The position numbers and the translations under genes are program-made. From positions 5,430,501 through 5,494,500 of the forward strand of contig NZ_CP020555.1 in NCBI RefSeq assembly GCF_002080455.1: 64,000 bases of DNA. The letters run 5' to 3'. The notes beneath the pieces are model-generated. The model worked only from the letters and a program-made list of their open reading frames with translations. It did no database searches and was not told where the DNA came from. How positions within the stretch are numbered: position 1 is the stretch's first letter; the number at the start of each line of letters is the position of its first letter. Shown one piece after another: positions 17,581 to 25,809 of this stretch. This DNA is from Streptomyces sp. Sge12 (lineage in GTDB: Bacteria > Actinomycetota > Actinomycetes > Streptomycetales > Streptomycetaceae).

Positions 17581-18714
17581 TTACAGGGCCCGGTACGTCA
17601 CCGGGTCGGTGCCCGGCATCGCCTCGGCGTGACCCTGCTTCACCAGTCGGCGCAGATGGGCCTCCGCTTCCGAGACGGCGATATTGCGGGAGCCGTACGG
17701 GATCTGCTCCCAGGGCCGGTTCCACTCCATCCGCTCGGCCAGGCCCCACGGGGTCAGCGGCTCGGCCAGCAGTGCGCGGAGCCCGGCGAGGCGTTCCTCG
17801 TGGTGGTCGAGGAGCTCCCGTACGCGGGCGGGTGCGTCGGTGAAGGCGTGCTGGTGGGCGGGGAGCACCTCGGCGGGCCCGAGCCGGCCGATGCGTTCGA
17901 GGGAGTCGAGGTAGTCGCCGAGGGGGTCGGTGACGCGGGTGTCCTCCGGGGCCTCGTACAGGCCGATGTGCGGGGAGATGCCGGGCAGCAGGTGGTCCCC
18001 GGAGAAGAGGCGCCCGTTGCCGGGGAGGTTCGCCGGATGCTGTTCCTCCAGGTGCAGGCAGACGTGGCCGGGGGTGTGGCCGGGGGTCCAGATCGCGCGC
18101 AGCCGGCGTCCGGCGAGGGGGAGGAGTTCGGCGGGGACGATCTCCCGGTCGGGGACGGCGGCGCGCAGGCCGGGCAGGGTCCGCATGCGGCCGCTCGCGC
18201 GGGCGGCGCGCAGCGGGGCGATGTGCTCCTCGGGGGCTCCGGCGGCGGCGAGCTTGTCGCTCATGTAGTCGAACCACACGCCGGGCTCGGAGGCGCGGGT
18301 GCGTACGACGACCTCGGTGTCGGCGGCGTGCATGGCGATCCAGGCGCCGGAGGCCTTGCGGACCTGGCCGGAGAGGCCGTGGTGGTCGGGGTGGTGGTGG
18401 GTGATGACGACGCCGTGGACGTCGGCGACGGCGGTGCCGAGTGCGGCGAGGCCGGCGACGAGGGTGTCCCAGGAGGCGGGGTCGTCCCAGCCGGTGTCGA
18501 TGAGGACCGGGCCGCGGTCGGTGTCGAGGACGTGGACGAGGGTGTGGCCGAGGGGGTTGTCGGGGATGGGGACCTTGATGGCCCATACGCCTCCGCCGTG
18601 ATCGGTGACCTGTGGCGTGTCCTCGGTGGGCTGTGACGTGCGCTCGGTGACCTGTGGCATGTCCTCGGTGGCCTGTGGGGCTTCCCCGGCGGTGTGTGAC
18701 GTGCCCTCCGTCAT
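17581..18714 (-). CDS. MBL-fold hydrolase (glyoxalase II/LACTB2-like)
   Basis: 377 residues. The metallo-beta-lactamase metal motif T-H-H-H-P-D-H-H-G, H-T-P-G-H-V-C-L-H and S-G-D-H-L-L are intact, and a C-terminal winged-helix-like tail follows, as in LACTB2-type hydrolases. The first ~38 residues are a tandem T-E-x-(T/M)-(P/S)-Q repeat that is reflected at DNA level (18604-18690) and has no role in the fold. GGGGAGGAC precedes the ATG. A near-match KstR site lies 29 bp upstream, so it may hydrolyse a CoA thioester or lactone in steroid catabolism. Confidence 0.85.
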   Translation of the reverse strand: MTEGTSHTAGEAPQATEDMPQVTERTSQPTEDTPQVTDHGGGVWAIKVPIPDNPLGHTLVHVLDTDRGPVLIDTGWDDPASWDTLVAGLAALGTAVADVHGVVITHHHPDHHGLSGQVRKASGAWIAMHAADTEVVVRTRASEPGVWFDYMSDKLAAAGAPEEHIAPLRAARASGRMRTLPGLRAAVPDREIVPAELLPLAGRRLRAIWTPGHTPGHVCLHLEEQHPANLPGNGRLFSGDHLLPGISPHIGLYEAPEDTRVTDPLGDYLDSLERIGRLGPAEVLPAHQHAFTDAPARVRELLDHHEERLAGLRALLAEPLTPWGLAERMEWNRPWEQIPYGSRNIAVSEAEAHLRRLVKQGHAEAMPGTDPVTYRAL

Positions 18715-18742
18715 GCGTCCTCCCCTGCTGCCGCCCTCGGAT

Positions 18743-18756
18743 GAGAACGCGTTCCA
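18743..18756. promoter_or_regulatory. KstR-type operator (7 of 8), MBL promoter
   Basis: GAGAACGCGTTCCA fits TNNAACNNGTTNNA except at the first base; the wider TGAGAACGCGTTCCAG is close to the strong site at 41872. It lies 29 bp upstream of the MBL start. Confidence 0.6.
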
Positions 18757-18845
18757 GTAGTAGCCCAAGTCGACCACTTTCCCGGCTTCCTGACTAGCCG
18801 TTCGATCTTCTTCCCTGTTCCGTCCTGGCCGTGGACTCCTCCAAC

Positions 18846-18859
18846 TAGAACTGGTATCA
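18846..18859. promoter_or_regulatory. KstR-type operator (7 of 8), aldehyde dehydrogenase promoter
   Basis: TAGAACTGGTATCA matches TNNAACNNGTTNNA but for one base. It overlaps a perfect inverted repeat AGAACTG-GTAT-CAGTTCT (18847-18864). The ALDH start is 34 bp downstream. Confidence 0.6.
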
Positions 18860-18893
18860 GTTCTGGAACGCCAAGCCGCAGGAGGCCTCAGCC

Positions 18894-20357
18894 ATGACCG
18901 AGCTCGTGGAACACGGACAACTGTTCATCGGCGGGGAGTGGACGGATCCGCTGGGCACCGACACGATCCGGATCGTCTCCCCCCACACCGAGCAGGTCAT
19001 CGGCTCCGTCCCGCACGCCTCGAAGGCGGACGTCGACCGCGCCGTCGCGGTCGCACGCAAGGCGTTCGACGAGGGCCCCTGGCCGCGGATGACCCTGGAC
19101 GAGCGGATCGCCGTCGTCTCCCGGATCAAGGACGCCATCGCCGTCCGGCACGAGGAGATAGCCCGGTCCATCAGCTCCCAGAACGGCTCCCCCTACTCCT
19201 GGAGCATCCTCGCCCAGGCCCTCGGCCCGATGATGGTCTACGACGCCGCGATCACGGTCGCCCGCGCCTACCCGTACGAGGAGTACCGCCAGGGCGTGCT
19301 CGGCCCGATCCTGGTGCGGCGGGAGCCGGTGGGCGTGGTCGCCGCCGTCATCCCGTGGAACGTCCCGCAGTTCGTCGCGGCGGCCAAGCTGGCGCCGGCG
19401 CTCCTGACGGGCTCGGCGGTGATCCTCAAGCCGTCGCCCGAGGCGCCGCTGGACTCCTACATCCTCGCCGACATCGCACGGGAGGCCGGACTCCCCGAGG
19501 GCGTCCTGTCGATCCTGCCCGCCGACCGCGAGGTCAGCGAGTACCTGGTCGGCCACCCCGGCATCGACAAGGTCGCCTTCACCGGCTCGGTCGCGGCCGG
19601 CCGGCGCGTGATGGAGGTCGCCGCCCGCAACCTCACCCGCGTCACCCTCGAACTCGGCGGCAAGTCCGCCGCCGTGATCCTGCCCGACGCCGACCTCGAC
19701 GCCACCATCGCCGGGATCGTGCCCGCGGCCTGGATGAACAACGGCCAGGCGTGCGTGGCCCAGACCCGCGTCCTCGCCCCCCGCAGCCGGTACGAGGAGG
19801 TGGCCGAGGCCCTCGCGGCGGCGGCCGGCGCACTCGTGGTCGGCGACCCGCTCGACCCGGCGACGCAACTCGGCCCGCTCGTGGCCCGGCGGCAGCAGCA
19901 ACGCTCCCTGGACTACATCCGGATCGGGCAGGAGGAGGGCGCGAAGGTCCTGTCGGGCGGCGGCCGCCCGGCGGGCCTGGACCGCGGCTGGTACGTGGAG
20001 CCCACCCTCTTCGGCGACGTGGACAACTCCATGCGGATCGCACGCGAGGAGATCTTCGGCCCGGTCGTCTGCCTGATCCCGTACGGGGACGAGGCCGAGG
20101 CCGTACGGGTCGCCAACGACTCGGAGTTCGGCCTCAGCGGCAGCGTCTGGACCGGCGACGTCGAGCACGGCATCGACTTCGCCCGGCAGATCCGCACCGG
20201 AACCTTCAACGTCAACACCTTCAGCCTGGACATGCTCGGCCCGTTCGGCGGCTACAAGAACAGCGGCGTGGGCCGGGAGTTCGGCCCGGAGGGACTGAGC
20301 GAGTACCTGGAGCACAAGATGATCCACCTCCCGGCGGGCCATGAGGCGGGTGCCTGA
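18894..20357 (+). CDS. NAD(P)-dependent aldehyde dehydrogenase
   Basis: 487 residues with the full ALDH set: P-W-N-V-P-Q substrate-channel motif, F-T-G-S-V-A-A-G-R cofactor loop, general base in T-L-E-L-G-G-K-S, catalytic Cys287 in N-N-G-Q-A-C-V-A, and E-E-I-F-G-P-V. It oxidises an aldehyde to the acid. The KstR-type operator upstream and the ferredoxin gene fused by a TGATG overlap suggest that it works with a P450, plausibly finishing oxidation of a steroid side-chain alcohol or aldehyde. GGAGG ribosome site 10 nt before the ATG. Confidence 0.92.
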   Translation: MTELVEHGQLFIGGEWTDPLGTDTIRIVSPHTEQVIGSVPHASKADVDRAVAVARKAFDEGPWPRMTLDERIAVVSRIKDAIAVRHEEIARSISSQNGSPYSWSILAQALGPMMVYDAAITVARAYPYEEYRQGVLGPILVRREPVGVVAAVIPWNVPQFVAAAKLAPALLTGSAVILKPSPEAPLDSYILADIAREAGLPEGVLSILPADREVSEYLVGHPGIDKVAFTGSVAAGRRVMEVAARNLTRVTLELGGKSAAVILPDADLDATIAGIVPAAWMNNGQACVAQTRVLAPRSRYEEVAEALAAAAGALVVGDPLDPATQLGPLVARRQQQRSLDYIRIGQEEGAKVLSGGGRPAGLDRGWYVEPTLFGDVDNSMRIAREEIFGPVVCLIPYGDEAEAVRVANDSEFGLSGSVWTGDVEHGIDFARQIRTGTFNVNTFSLDMLGPFGGYKNSGVGREFGPEGLSEYLEHKMIHLPAGHEAGA

Positions 20358-20590
20358 TGGGTGACCGCTGGCAGGTCGAAGTGGACCGCGGGGTCTGCAT
20401 CGGCTCGGGCATGTGCGTGAACCACGCCCCGGACGGCTTCGTCCTGGACTCGGCACGCCAGTCCCACCCGCGCACCGCCGAATCGGACGCGAACGAGCCG
20501 ATCCTGACGGCGGCGGAAGGCTGCCCGGTCGAAGCCATCCTGATCACCCTGGCGGCCACGGGCGAACCGGTGTTTCCGCCGGAGGACTGA
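20357..20590 (+). CDS. 3Fe-4S-type ferredoxin (P450 redox partner)
   Basis: 77 residues with C14-x5-C20 and C56-P, the cysteine pattern of single-cluster actinobacterial ferredoxins that serve cytochromes P450 (V-C-I-G-S-G-M-C; A-A-E-G-C-P-V-E-A-I). The ATG overlaps the ALDH stop (TGATG). No P450 adjoins it, so the CYP125-like enzyme at 7731 is the nearest candidate partner. Terminated by a perfect hairpin. Confidence 0.9.
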   Translation: MGDRWQVEVDRGVCIGSGMCVNHAPDGFVLDSARQSHPRTAESDANEPILTAAEGCPVEAILITLAATGEPVFPPED

Positions 20591-20603
20591 CGGGCGCGGC
20601 GGA

Positions 20604-20633
20604 GCCCCGGTACCGGACGCGCGGTACCGGGGC
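20604..20633 (+). terminator. hairpin terminator after the ferredoxin
   Basis: Perfect 12-bp arms GCCCCGGTACCG / CGGTACCGGGGC with a 6-nt loop, 14 bp after the ferredoxin stop. Confidence 0.75.
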
Positions 20634-20759
20634 CCGCCGCGAACCTGCCCGGGCGGCCGCAGTGCACCGCCGCGGGTGCGCCGGTTCGCCGGGCCGAACC
20701 GGCGTCGCACGCCCTCCGACCTCGTGCGGAGGCGCGGAGCGCCGTGCCAGACTGCCCGC

Positions 20760-21293
20760 ATGACCGCCCCCACAGCCCCGCAGATATCCGTCCGTGCCAT
20801 GACCGAGGCGGACATCGAGGCCGTCTCCACCCTGCGTGTCCGTGGATGGCAGCACGCCTACGCCGGCTTGATGCCCCAGGCCTATCTCGACGGGCTCAGC
20901 ATCGCCGACGACGCCGCCCGACGACGCGGCTACTTCAGCGAGGCGTCCGGCGAAATGACCAACCTCGTCGCCGAGAGCGCGGACGGCGCCGTCGTCGGCT
21001 GGGCATGCTTCGGACCGGCCCGCGGCGACGACCTCCCCCGCGGCGAGGGCGAGCTGTACGCCATCTACGCCCGCCCGGACCTCATCGGCACCGGCATCGG
21101 ACGGGCCCTCCTGGACGAGGTCCTCCTCCGGGCCCCGTACCTGGCGCTGCGCCTGTGGGTCCTCGAGGGCAACACCCGCGCCCGCACCTTCTACGAGCGC
21201 GCCGGCTTCAGCCCCGACGGCGCGGTGTGCGCCGACCCCGTCGAGGGCGTCCCCGTACCCGAGGTGCGCTACCACCGCCCCAGCGCCCGCTAG
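20760..21293 (+). CDS. GNAT family N-acetyltransferase
   Basis: 177 residues: I-S-V-R-A-M-T-E-A-D-I-E-A-V start, a W-Q-H-A-Y-A-G-L-M motif shared by a common actinobacterial GNAT subfamily, the acetyl-CoA loop P-D-L-I-G-T-G-I-G-R-A-L-L, and N-T-R-A-R-T-F-Y-E-R-A-G-F at the end. The amine acceptor is unknown. ATG 20760 is preferred over the longer frame. The stop TAG lies in the CTAG that opens a partial copy of the MITE-like element. Confidence 0.85.
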   Translation: MTAPTAPQISVRAMTEADIEAVSTLRVRGWQHAYAGLMPQAYLDGLSIADDAARRRGYFSEASGEMTNLVAESADGAVVGWACFGPARGDDLPRGEGELYAIYARPDLIGTGIGRALLDEVLLRAPYLALRLWVLEGNTRARTFYERAGFSPDGAVCADPVEGVPVPEVRYHRPSAR

Positions 21294-21320
21294 GCCCTCT
21301 CTTCCGGATCGTGCCGGACT
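21290..21320. repeat. degenerate end of the CTAG-flanked MITE-like element
   Basis: CTAG followed by GCCCTCTCTTCCGGATCGTG differs at two positions from the 20-bp terminal repeat of the element at 44939. Only one end is recognisable. As in the other copies, the CTAG contains the stop codon of the upstream gene. Confidence 0.6.
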
Positions 21321-21336
21321 GCCCCCAGCGGCTGCT

Positions 21337-21960
21337 TCAGGCCTTTTCCGGGGACGTCAGGTCGATCAGGCGGCACACCGTTTCGATGTCTATCTTGACC
21401 TGGGCGATCGACGCACGGCCGGAAAGCCACGTGATCAGTGCCGAGTGCCAGGTGTGCTCGATGACGCGGACCGCCGAGAGCTGTTCCGCCGTCGGGGGAT
21501 GCTCCAGTCCCATCGCGTCCAGGATGATCGCCGTGGTCAGCCGGGACACCGTGTCAACCTCGGGGCTCACACTGCGGTCCGCGAACGTCAGTGCCCGCAC
21601 CATCGCGTCGGCCAGCTGCGGCTCCCGCTGGAGGGCGCGGAAGGCCCGCATCAGGGTCTCCGCGACCCGGGCCGCCGGATCGTCCCCGGCCGGCGGCCGT
21701 TTGCGCAGCGTCGTGTGCATGTGCTGGAGCTGGTCCTGCATGGTGGCGACCAGCAGGTGCACCTTGGAAGGGAAGTAGCGGTAGAGCGTGCCCAGCGCCA
21801 CGCCCGCCGCTTCCGCGACCTCGCGCATCTGGACCGCGTCGAAACCGCCCCGGCTGGCCAGCTGGGCGCTGGCGTGCAGGATCCGGCGGCGGCGCGCTTC
21901 CTGGCGCTCCGTCAGGGGAGGCGACGCCGGTGTGGTGACGGCCTTCACTTCCGCTGTCAT
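21337..21960 (-). CDS. kstR: TetR family repressor, KstR-like
   Basis: 207 residues. The N-terminal HTH reads G-G-F-D-A-V-Q-M-R-E-V-A-E-A-A-G-V-A-L-G-T-L-Y-R-Y-F-P-S-K-V-H-L-L-V, nearly the mycobacterial KstR sequence. The C-terminal ligand domain keeps A-M-x-R-A-x-x-F-A-D, S-x-E-V-D and R-V-I-x-x-x-W-x-x-x-L-x-x-W-L-x-x-R-A-S. KstR represses cholesterol catabolism genes and is released by steroid-CoA intermediates. A perfect KstR site lies in the divergent promoter (22111), consistent with autoregulation. A chain of KstR sites across this window supports the call. Confidence 0.9.
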   Translation of the reverse strand: MTAEVKAVTTPASPPLTERQEARRRRILHASAQLASRGGFDAVQMREVAEAAGVALGTLYRYFPSKVHLLVATMQDQLQHMHTTLRKRPPAGDDPAARVAETLMRAFRALQREPQLADAMVRALTFADRSVSPEVDTVSRLTTAIILDAMGLEHPPTAEQLSAVRVIEHTWHSALITWLSGRASIAQVKIDIETVCRLIDLTSPEKA

Positions 21961-22110
21961 GTGTCCCGTTCCGTGTCGTTGCGCGGGCTGAATCCGGGCT
22001 GGTCCGCGGCCAGCATCGCAGGCGTCGGAGCCGTGGCGCGAATCACCTGCTCCGCCTCTTACGGTGTGGTTTCCGGCCGGTAGATTCAATGGTCTTCAAC
22101 GGATCAAGTC

Positions 22111-22124
22111 TGAAACTTGTTCTA
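22111..22124. promoter_or_regulatory. KstR operator (8 of 8), kstR/glycosyltransferase intergenic region
   Basis: TGAAACTTGTTCTA fits TNNAACNNGTTNNA exactly. It is 151 bp from the kstR start and 54 bp upstream of the glycosyltransferase start, just before a TACATT -10-like hexamer reading rightward. It could govern both genes. Confidence 0.75.
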
Positions 22125-22178
22125 CATTATGCGAGCGGTTACGCTCCGGCGAAAGTTGCAGTGAGAAGGGGGCCGAGA

Positions 22179-23498
22179 GTGACCGCTGAGGCCATGGTGA
22201 CGAGCCCTTTCGAGGGTTCCGCCGCCGACGGCGATCGCCCGCTGCGTATCGCACTCCTCACCTATAAGGGGAACCCGTTCTGCGGCGGCCAGGGCGTCTA
22301 CGTCCGCCACCTCTCGCGCGAGCTCGTACAGCTGGGGCACTCCGTCGAAGTCATCGGCGCACAGCCCTACCCGGTGCTCGACACGGGCGCCTCGCTCACC
22401 GAGCTCCCGAGCCTGGACCTGTACCGCAGCCCCGACCCCTTCCGCACGCCGAAGCGCGACGAATACCGCGACTGGATCGACGCCCTCGAGGTCGCCACCA
22501 TGTGGACCGGCGGCTTCCCCGAGCCGCTCACCTTCTCGCTGCGCGCCCGCCGTCATCTGGCCGCGCGCGCCGGCGACTTCGACGTCATCCACGACAACCA
22601 GACCCTCGGCTACGGCCTCCTCGCCGACCTCGGCGCCCCCCTGGTCACGACGATCCACCACCCGATCACCGTCGACCGCAAGCTCGACCTCGACGCCGCC
22701 ACCGGCCGCGTGAAGCGGGCCTCCGTACGCCGCTGGTACGCCTTCACCCGCATGCAGGGCCGCGTGGCCCGCCGCCTGCCGTCCGTACTCACCGTCTCCG
22801 GCTCCTCCAAGCAGGAGATCGCCCAGCACCTCGGCGTCCGGGACGAACGCATCCACGTCGTGCACATCGGCGCCGACACCGACCTCTGGTCGCCGGACCC
22901 GTCCGTGGCCGAAGTACCCGGCCGCATCGTCACCACCTCCAGCGCCGACGTACCGCTCAAGGGGCTCGTCCACCTCGTCGAAGCCCTCGCGAAGCTGCGC
23001 ACCGAACGGCCCGAGGCCCACCTCGTCGTCGTCGGCAAGCGCGCCGAACAGGGCCCGGTCGCCCGCGCCATCGAGACGTACGGCCTCCAGGACGCCGTCC
23101 GCTTCGTCAAGGGCATCACCGACGCCGAACTCGTCGACCTCGTCCGCAGCGCGCAGATCGCCTGCGTGCCCTCCCTCTACGAAGGCTTCTCGCTCCCCGC
23201 GGCCGAAGCCATGGCCACCGGCACCCCGCTCGTCGCCACCACCGGCGGCGCGATCCCCGAGGTCGCCGGAACCGACGGCGAGACCTGCCTCGCGGTGCCC
23301 CCGGGCGACGCGGGCGCGCTGGCCGCCGCACTGGGCCGGATGCTCGGCGACCCCGAACTGCGGGCCCGCCTCGGCGCCGCCGGGCGCGAACGGGTCCTGA
23401 CCCGGTTCACCTGGGCCGCAGCCGCCAAGGGCACCGTCGCGCACTACCGCGCCGCCATCGAGCAGACCGCCGCCGGCCGCACCCGCAGGGCGCGCTGA
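22179..23498 (+). CDS. GT4 family glycosyltransferase
   Basis: 439 residues. The GT-B fold opens L-R-I-A-L-L-T-Y-K-G-N-P-F-C-G-G-Q-G-V-Y-V-R-H-L; the donor site has P-S-L-Y-E-G-F-S-L-P-A-A-E-A-M-A-T-G-T-P-L-V-A (E-x7-E). It probably transfers an NDP-sugar to a lipid or small acceptor. GTG 22179 is chosen for the GGGGG site 7 nt upstream; ATG 22194 is possible. It heads a three-gene operon with a methyltransferase and an alpha/alpha-barrel protein behind a perfect KstR site. Confidence 0.86.
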   Translation: MTAEAMVTSPFEGSAADGDRPLRIALLTYKGNPFCGGQGVYVRHLSRELVQLGHSVEVIGAQPYPVLDTGASLTELPSLDLYRSPDPFRTPKRDEYRDWIDALEVATMWTGGFPEPLTFSLRARRHLAARAGDFDVIHDNQTLGYGLLADLGAPLVTTIHHPITVDRKLDLDAATGRVKRASVRRWYAFTRMQGRVARRLPSVLTVSGSSKQEIAQHLGVRDERIHVVHIGADTDLWSPDPSVAEVPGRIVTTSSADVPLKGLVHLVEALAKLRTERPEAHLVVVGKRAEQGPVARAIETYGLQDAVRFVKGITDAELVDLVRSAQIACVPSLYEGFSLPAAEAMATGTPLVATTGGAIPEVAGTDGETCLAVPPGDAGALAAALGRMLGDPELRARLGAAGRERVLTRFTWAAAAKGTVAHYRAAIEQTAAGRTRRAR

Positions 23499-23566
23499 CC
23501 TTCCGCTCCCCCCCCCCCGCTTCTCCCCATCCCCGAACACCCCCGCGACCGCGAAGGCAGGACCCC

Positions 23567-24301
23567 GTGCTGACCGTCGATTTCTCCCGGTTCCCGCTCG
23601 CCGCAGGCGACCGCGTACTCGACCTGGGCTGCGGCGCAGGCCGGCACGCCTTCGAGTGCTACCGGAGAGGCGCCCAGGTGGTCGCCGTCGACCGCAACGG
23701 CGAGGAGATCCGCGAGGTCGCCAAGTGGTTCGCCGCCATGAAGGAAGCCGGTGAGGCCCCCGTCGGAGCCACCGCCACCGCCATGGAGGGCGACGCACTC
23801 GCCCTGCCCTTCCCCGACGACTCCTTCGACGTCGTCATCATCTCCGAGGTGATGGAGCACATCCCCGACGACAAGGGCGTGCTCGCCGAGATGGTCCGCG
23901 TGCTCAAGCCCGGCGGGCGCATCGCCATCACCGTGCCGCGCTACGGCCCCGAGAAGATCTGCTGGGCGCTCTCCGACGCCTACCACGAGGTCGAGGGCGG
24001 CCACATCCGCATCTACAAGGCGGACGAACTGCTCGGCAAGATGAGGGCCGCAGGCCTCAAGCCGTACGGCACGCACCACGCGCACGGCCTGCACTCCCCG
24101 TACTGGTGGCTCAAGTGCGCCTTCGGCGTCGACAACGACAAGGCGCTGCCCGTCAAGGCGTACCACAAGCTCCTGGTCTGGGACATCATGAAGAAGCCGA
24201 TGGCCACGCGGCTCGCCGAGCAGGCCCTGAACCCGCTCATCGGCAAGAGCTTCGTGGCATACGCCACCAAGCCCCACCTTCCCGTCGGCGCCACCCAGTG
24301 A
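23567..24301 (+). CDS. class I SAM-dependent methyltransferase
   Basis: 244 residues: motif I V-L-D-L-G-C-G-A-G-R-H, acidic ribose-binding A-V-D-R-N, motif IV S-F-D-V-V-I-I-S-E-V-M-E-H-I-P and L-K-P-G-G-R-I-A-I-T-V-P-R, the layout of UbiE/methyltransferase-11 proteins. The acceptor is unknown. GTG 23567 follows GAAGGCAGGA. 68 bp after the glycosyltransferase, and overlapping the next gene by GTGA, so co-translated with it. Confidence 0.87.
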   Translation: MLTVDFSRFPLAAGDRVLDLGCGAGRHAFECYRRGAQVVAVDRNGEEIREVAKWFAAMKEAGEAPVGATATAMEGDALALPFPDDSFDVVIISEVMEHIPDDKGVLAEMVRVLKPGGRIAITVPRYGPEKICWALSDAYHEVEGGHIRIYKADELLGKMRAAGLKPYGTHHAHGLHSPYWWLKCAFGVDNDKALPVKAYHKLLVWDIMKKPMATRLAEQALNPLIGKSFVAYATKPHLPVGATQ

Positions 24302-25380
24302 GCACGCCCGGGCGCACCGAACACCTCGTCCTGGACGGCGTACTGACGGCCGAACAGGCCGCCGAGACGGTGGCCGGCATCCTCGCCGCACAGCGCGCCG
24401 ACGGCGCCATACCGTGGTTCCGCGGACACCACCTGGACCCGTGGGACCACACCGAGGCCGCCATGGCCCTCGACGCGGCCGGTGAACACGAAGCCGCGGA
24501 CCGGGCCTACACATGGCTGGCACGGCACCAGAACCAGGACGGCTCCTGGTACGCGGCCTACGCCGACCGGCCGGACGGCGTGGACACCACGGAGCCGCAG
24601 GACCCGAGCCGCGAGAGCAACTTCACCGCCTACATAGCCGTCGGCGTGTGGCACCACTACCTCTCCACCGGCGACGACACCTTCCTCGACCGCATGTGGC
24701 CGGCCGTCTACGCGGCCGTGGAATGCGTCCTGACGCTCCAGCAGCCCGGCGGCGAGATCGGCTGGAAGCGGGAGGCCGACGGCACGGCCGTCACCGACGC
24801 CCTCCTCACCGGCTCCTCCTCCATCCACCAGGCACTGCGCTGCGCGCTCGCCATCGCCGAACACCGTGAGGAACCGCAGCCCGACTGGGAGCTCGCGGCG
24901 GGCGCACTGCGGCACGCCATCCAGCGCCACCCGGAGCGCTTCCTCGACAAGAACCACTACTCGATGGACTGGTACTACCCCGTCCTCGGCGGAGCCCTGA
25001 CCGGCTCCGAGGCCAAGGCGCGCATCGACGGGCGCTGGGACGAATTCGTGGTCCCGGACCTGGGCGTGCGCTGCGTCCTGCCCAACCCGTGGGTGACCGG
25101 CGGCGAGTCCTGCGAGCTGGCGCTCGCACTGTGGGCGACAGGGGAGTCCGACCGGGCGCTGGAGATCCTCCGCTCGATCGGCCACCTGCGTGCGGACAAC
25201 GGCATGTACTGGACGGGCTACGTGTTCCAGGACGACGCCATCTGGCCGGTCGAGCAGACCACCTGGACCGCCGGGTCCCTGCTGCTGGCCGTCGCGGCAC
25301 TCGGCGGGGACGAGGCCACCACCGAAGTGTTCGGCGGTACCTCGCTCCCGGCCGGGCTGGAACCGGACTGCTGCGGGTGA
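24298..25380 (+). CDS. alpha/alpha-barrel protein (annotated 'prenyltransferase' in relatives)
   Basis: 360 residues, no signal peptide or membrane helix. Repeats of the alpha/alpha-toroid type are visible (W-L-A-R-H-Q-N-Q-D-G-S-W-Y-A-A-Y; C-V-L-T-L-Q-Q-P-G-G-E-I-G-W). Tryptophan- and acid-rich patches (W-Y-Y-P-V-L-G-G-A-L; D-D-A-I-W-P-V-E-Q-T-T-W-T-A-G) resemble six-hairpin glycosidases as much as terpenoid enzymes. No D-D-x-x-D or D-x-D-D motif of terpene cyclases is seen. With the glycosyltransferase and methyltransferase it may build a methylated glycolipid, but the product is unknown. Confidence 0.8.
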   Translation: MSTPGRTEHLVLDGVLTAEQAAETVAGILAAQRADGAIPWFRGHHLDPWDHTEAAMALDAAGEHEAADRAYTWLARHQNQDGSWYAAYADRPDGVDTTEPQDPSRESNFTAYIAVGVWHHYLSTGDDTFLDRMWPAVYAAVECVLTLQQPGGEIGWKREADGTAVTDALLTGSSSIHQALRCALAIAEHREEPQPDWELAAGALRHAIQRHPERFLDKNHYSMDWYYPVLGGALTGSEAKARIDGRWDEFVVPDLGVRCVLPNPWVTGGESCELALALWATGESDRALEILRSIGHLRADNGMYWTGYVFQDDAIWPVEQTTWTAGSLLLAVAALGGDEATTEVFGGTSLPAGLEPDCCG

Positions 25381-25393
25381 TGCCGCCGGCCGG

Positions 25394-25696
25394 TCAGCGG
25401 CGGTAGAGCCAGCCGGCGATGGCGTGGCCGACGAGGAGGTAGGTGACGGCGGCTATGCCGTAGCCGACCACGACCTGGACCCATTCACGGCTGAAAGTGA
25501 ACAGGTCGTAGGACCAGGTCGCGAGCCAGGAGGCCACGTCATGGATGAGGTCGACCAGGGAGTTGCCCTGGTTGGCGTCGAGGAAGTAGAGCAGGATCCA
25601 AAGTGCGATCACGAAGGCGAGCACGTCCGCCACAAGTGCGACGGCACGTCCTGCCTGACTGCTCCCTCGGGTGCGTGCTCGTGTGTGAGTGCTCAT
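25394..25696 (-). CDS. small integral membrane protein, unknown
   Basis: 100 residues with two strong hydrophobic helices (AVALVADVLAFVIALWILLYFLDA and WVQVVVGYGIAAVTYLLVGHAIAG) and a basic N-terminus. Small proteins of this size are common in Streptomyces. It converges with the glycosyltransferase operon, 13 bp between the stops. No function can be assigned. Confidence 0.72.
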   Translation of the reverse strand: MSTHTRARTRGSSQAGRAVALVADVLAFVIALWILLYFLDANQGNSLVDLIHDVASWLATWSYDLFTFSREWVQVVVGYGIAAVTYLLVGHAIAGWLYRR

Positions 25697-25809
25697 ACGG
25701 CCCGTGTTGCCGCGTCGGCGTGTCGTAAACCCGAACGGGTTCCCCGGGTGGCGGCCCCGGAGGGCCGGGGTGAGGCTGCGGAGGACGCCTCAGTCCCCGG
25801 AGGGAAACC

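Noticed and set aside
22101-22121. KstR2-type operator (CAAG...CTTG)
   Set aside because: The two halves are separated by 7 bp rather than 2, while a perfect KstR motif overlaps the region.
22179-25380. Terpene or hopanoid cluster based on a 'prenyltransferase' gene
   Set aside because: No cyclase acid motif, no polyprenyl synthase or squalene genes nearby; kept as unknown glycolipid-type operon.
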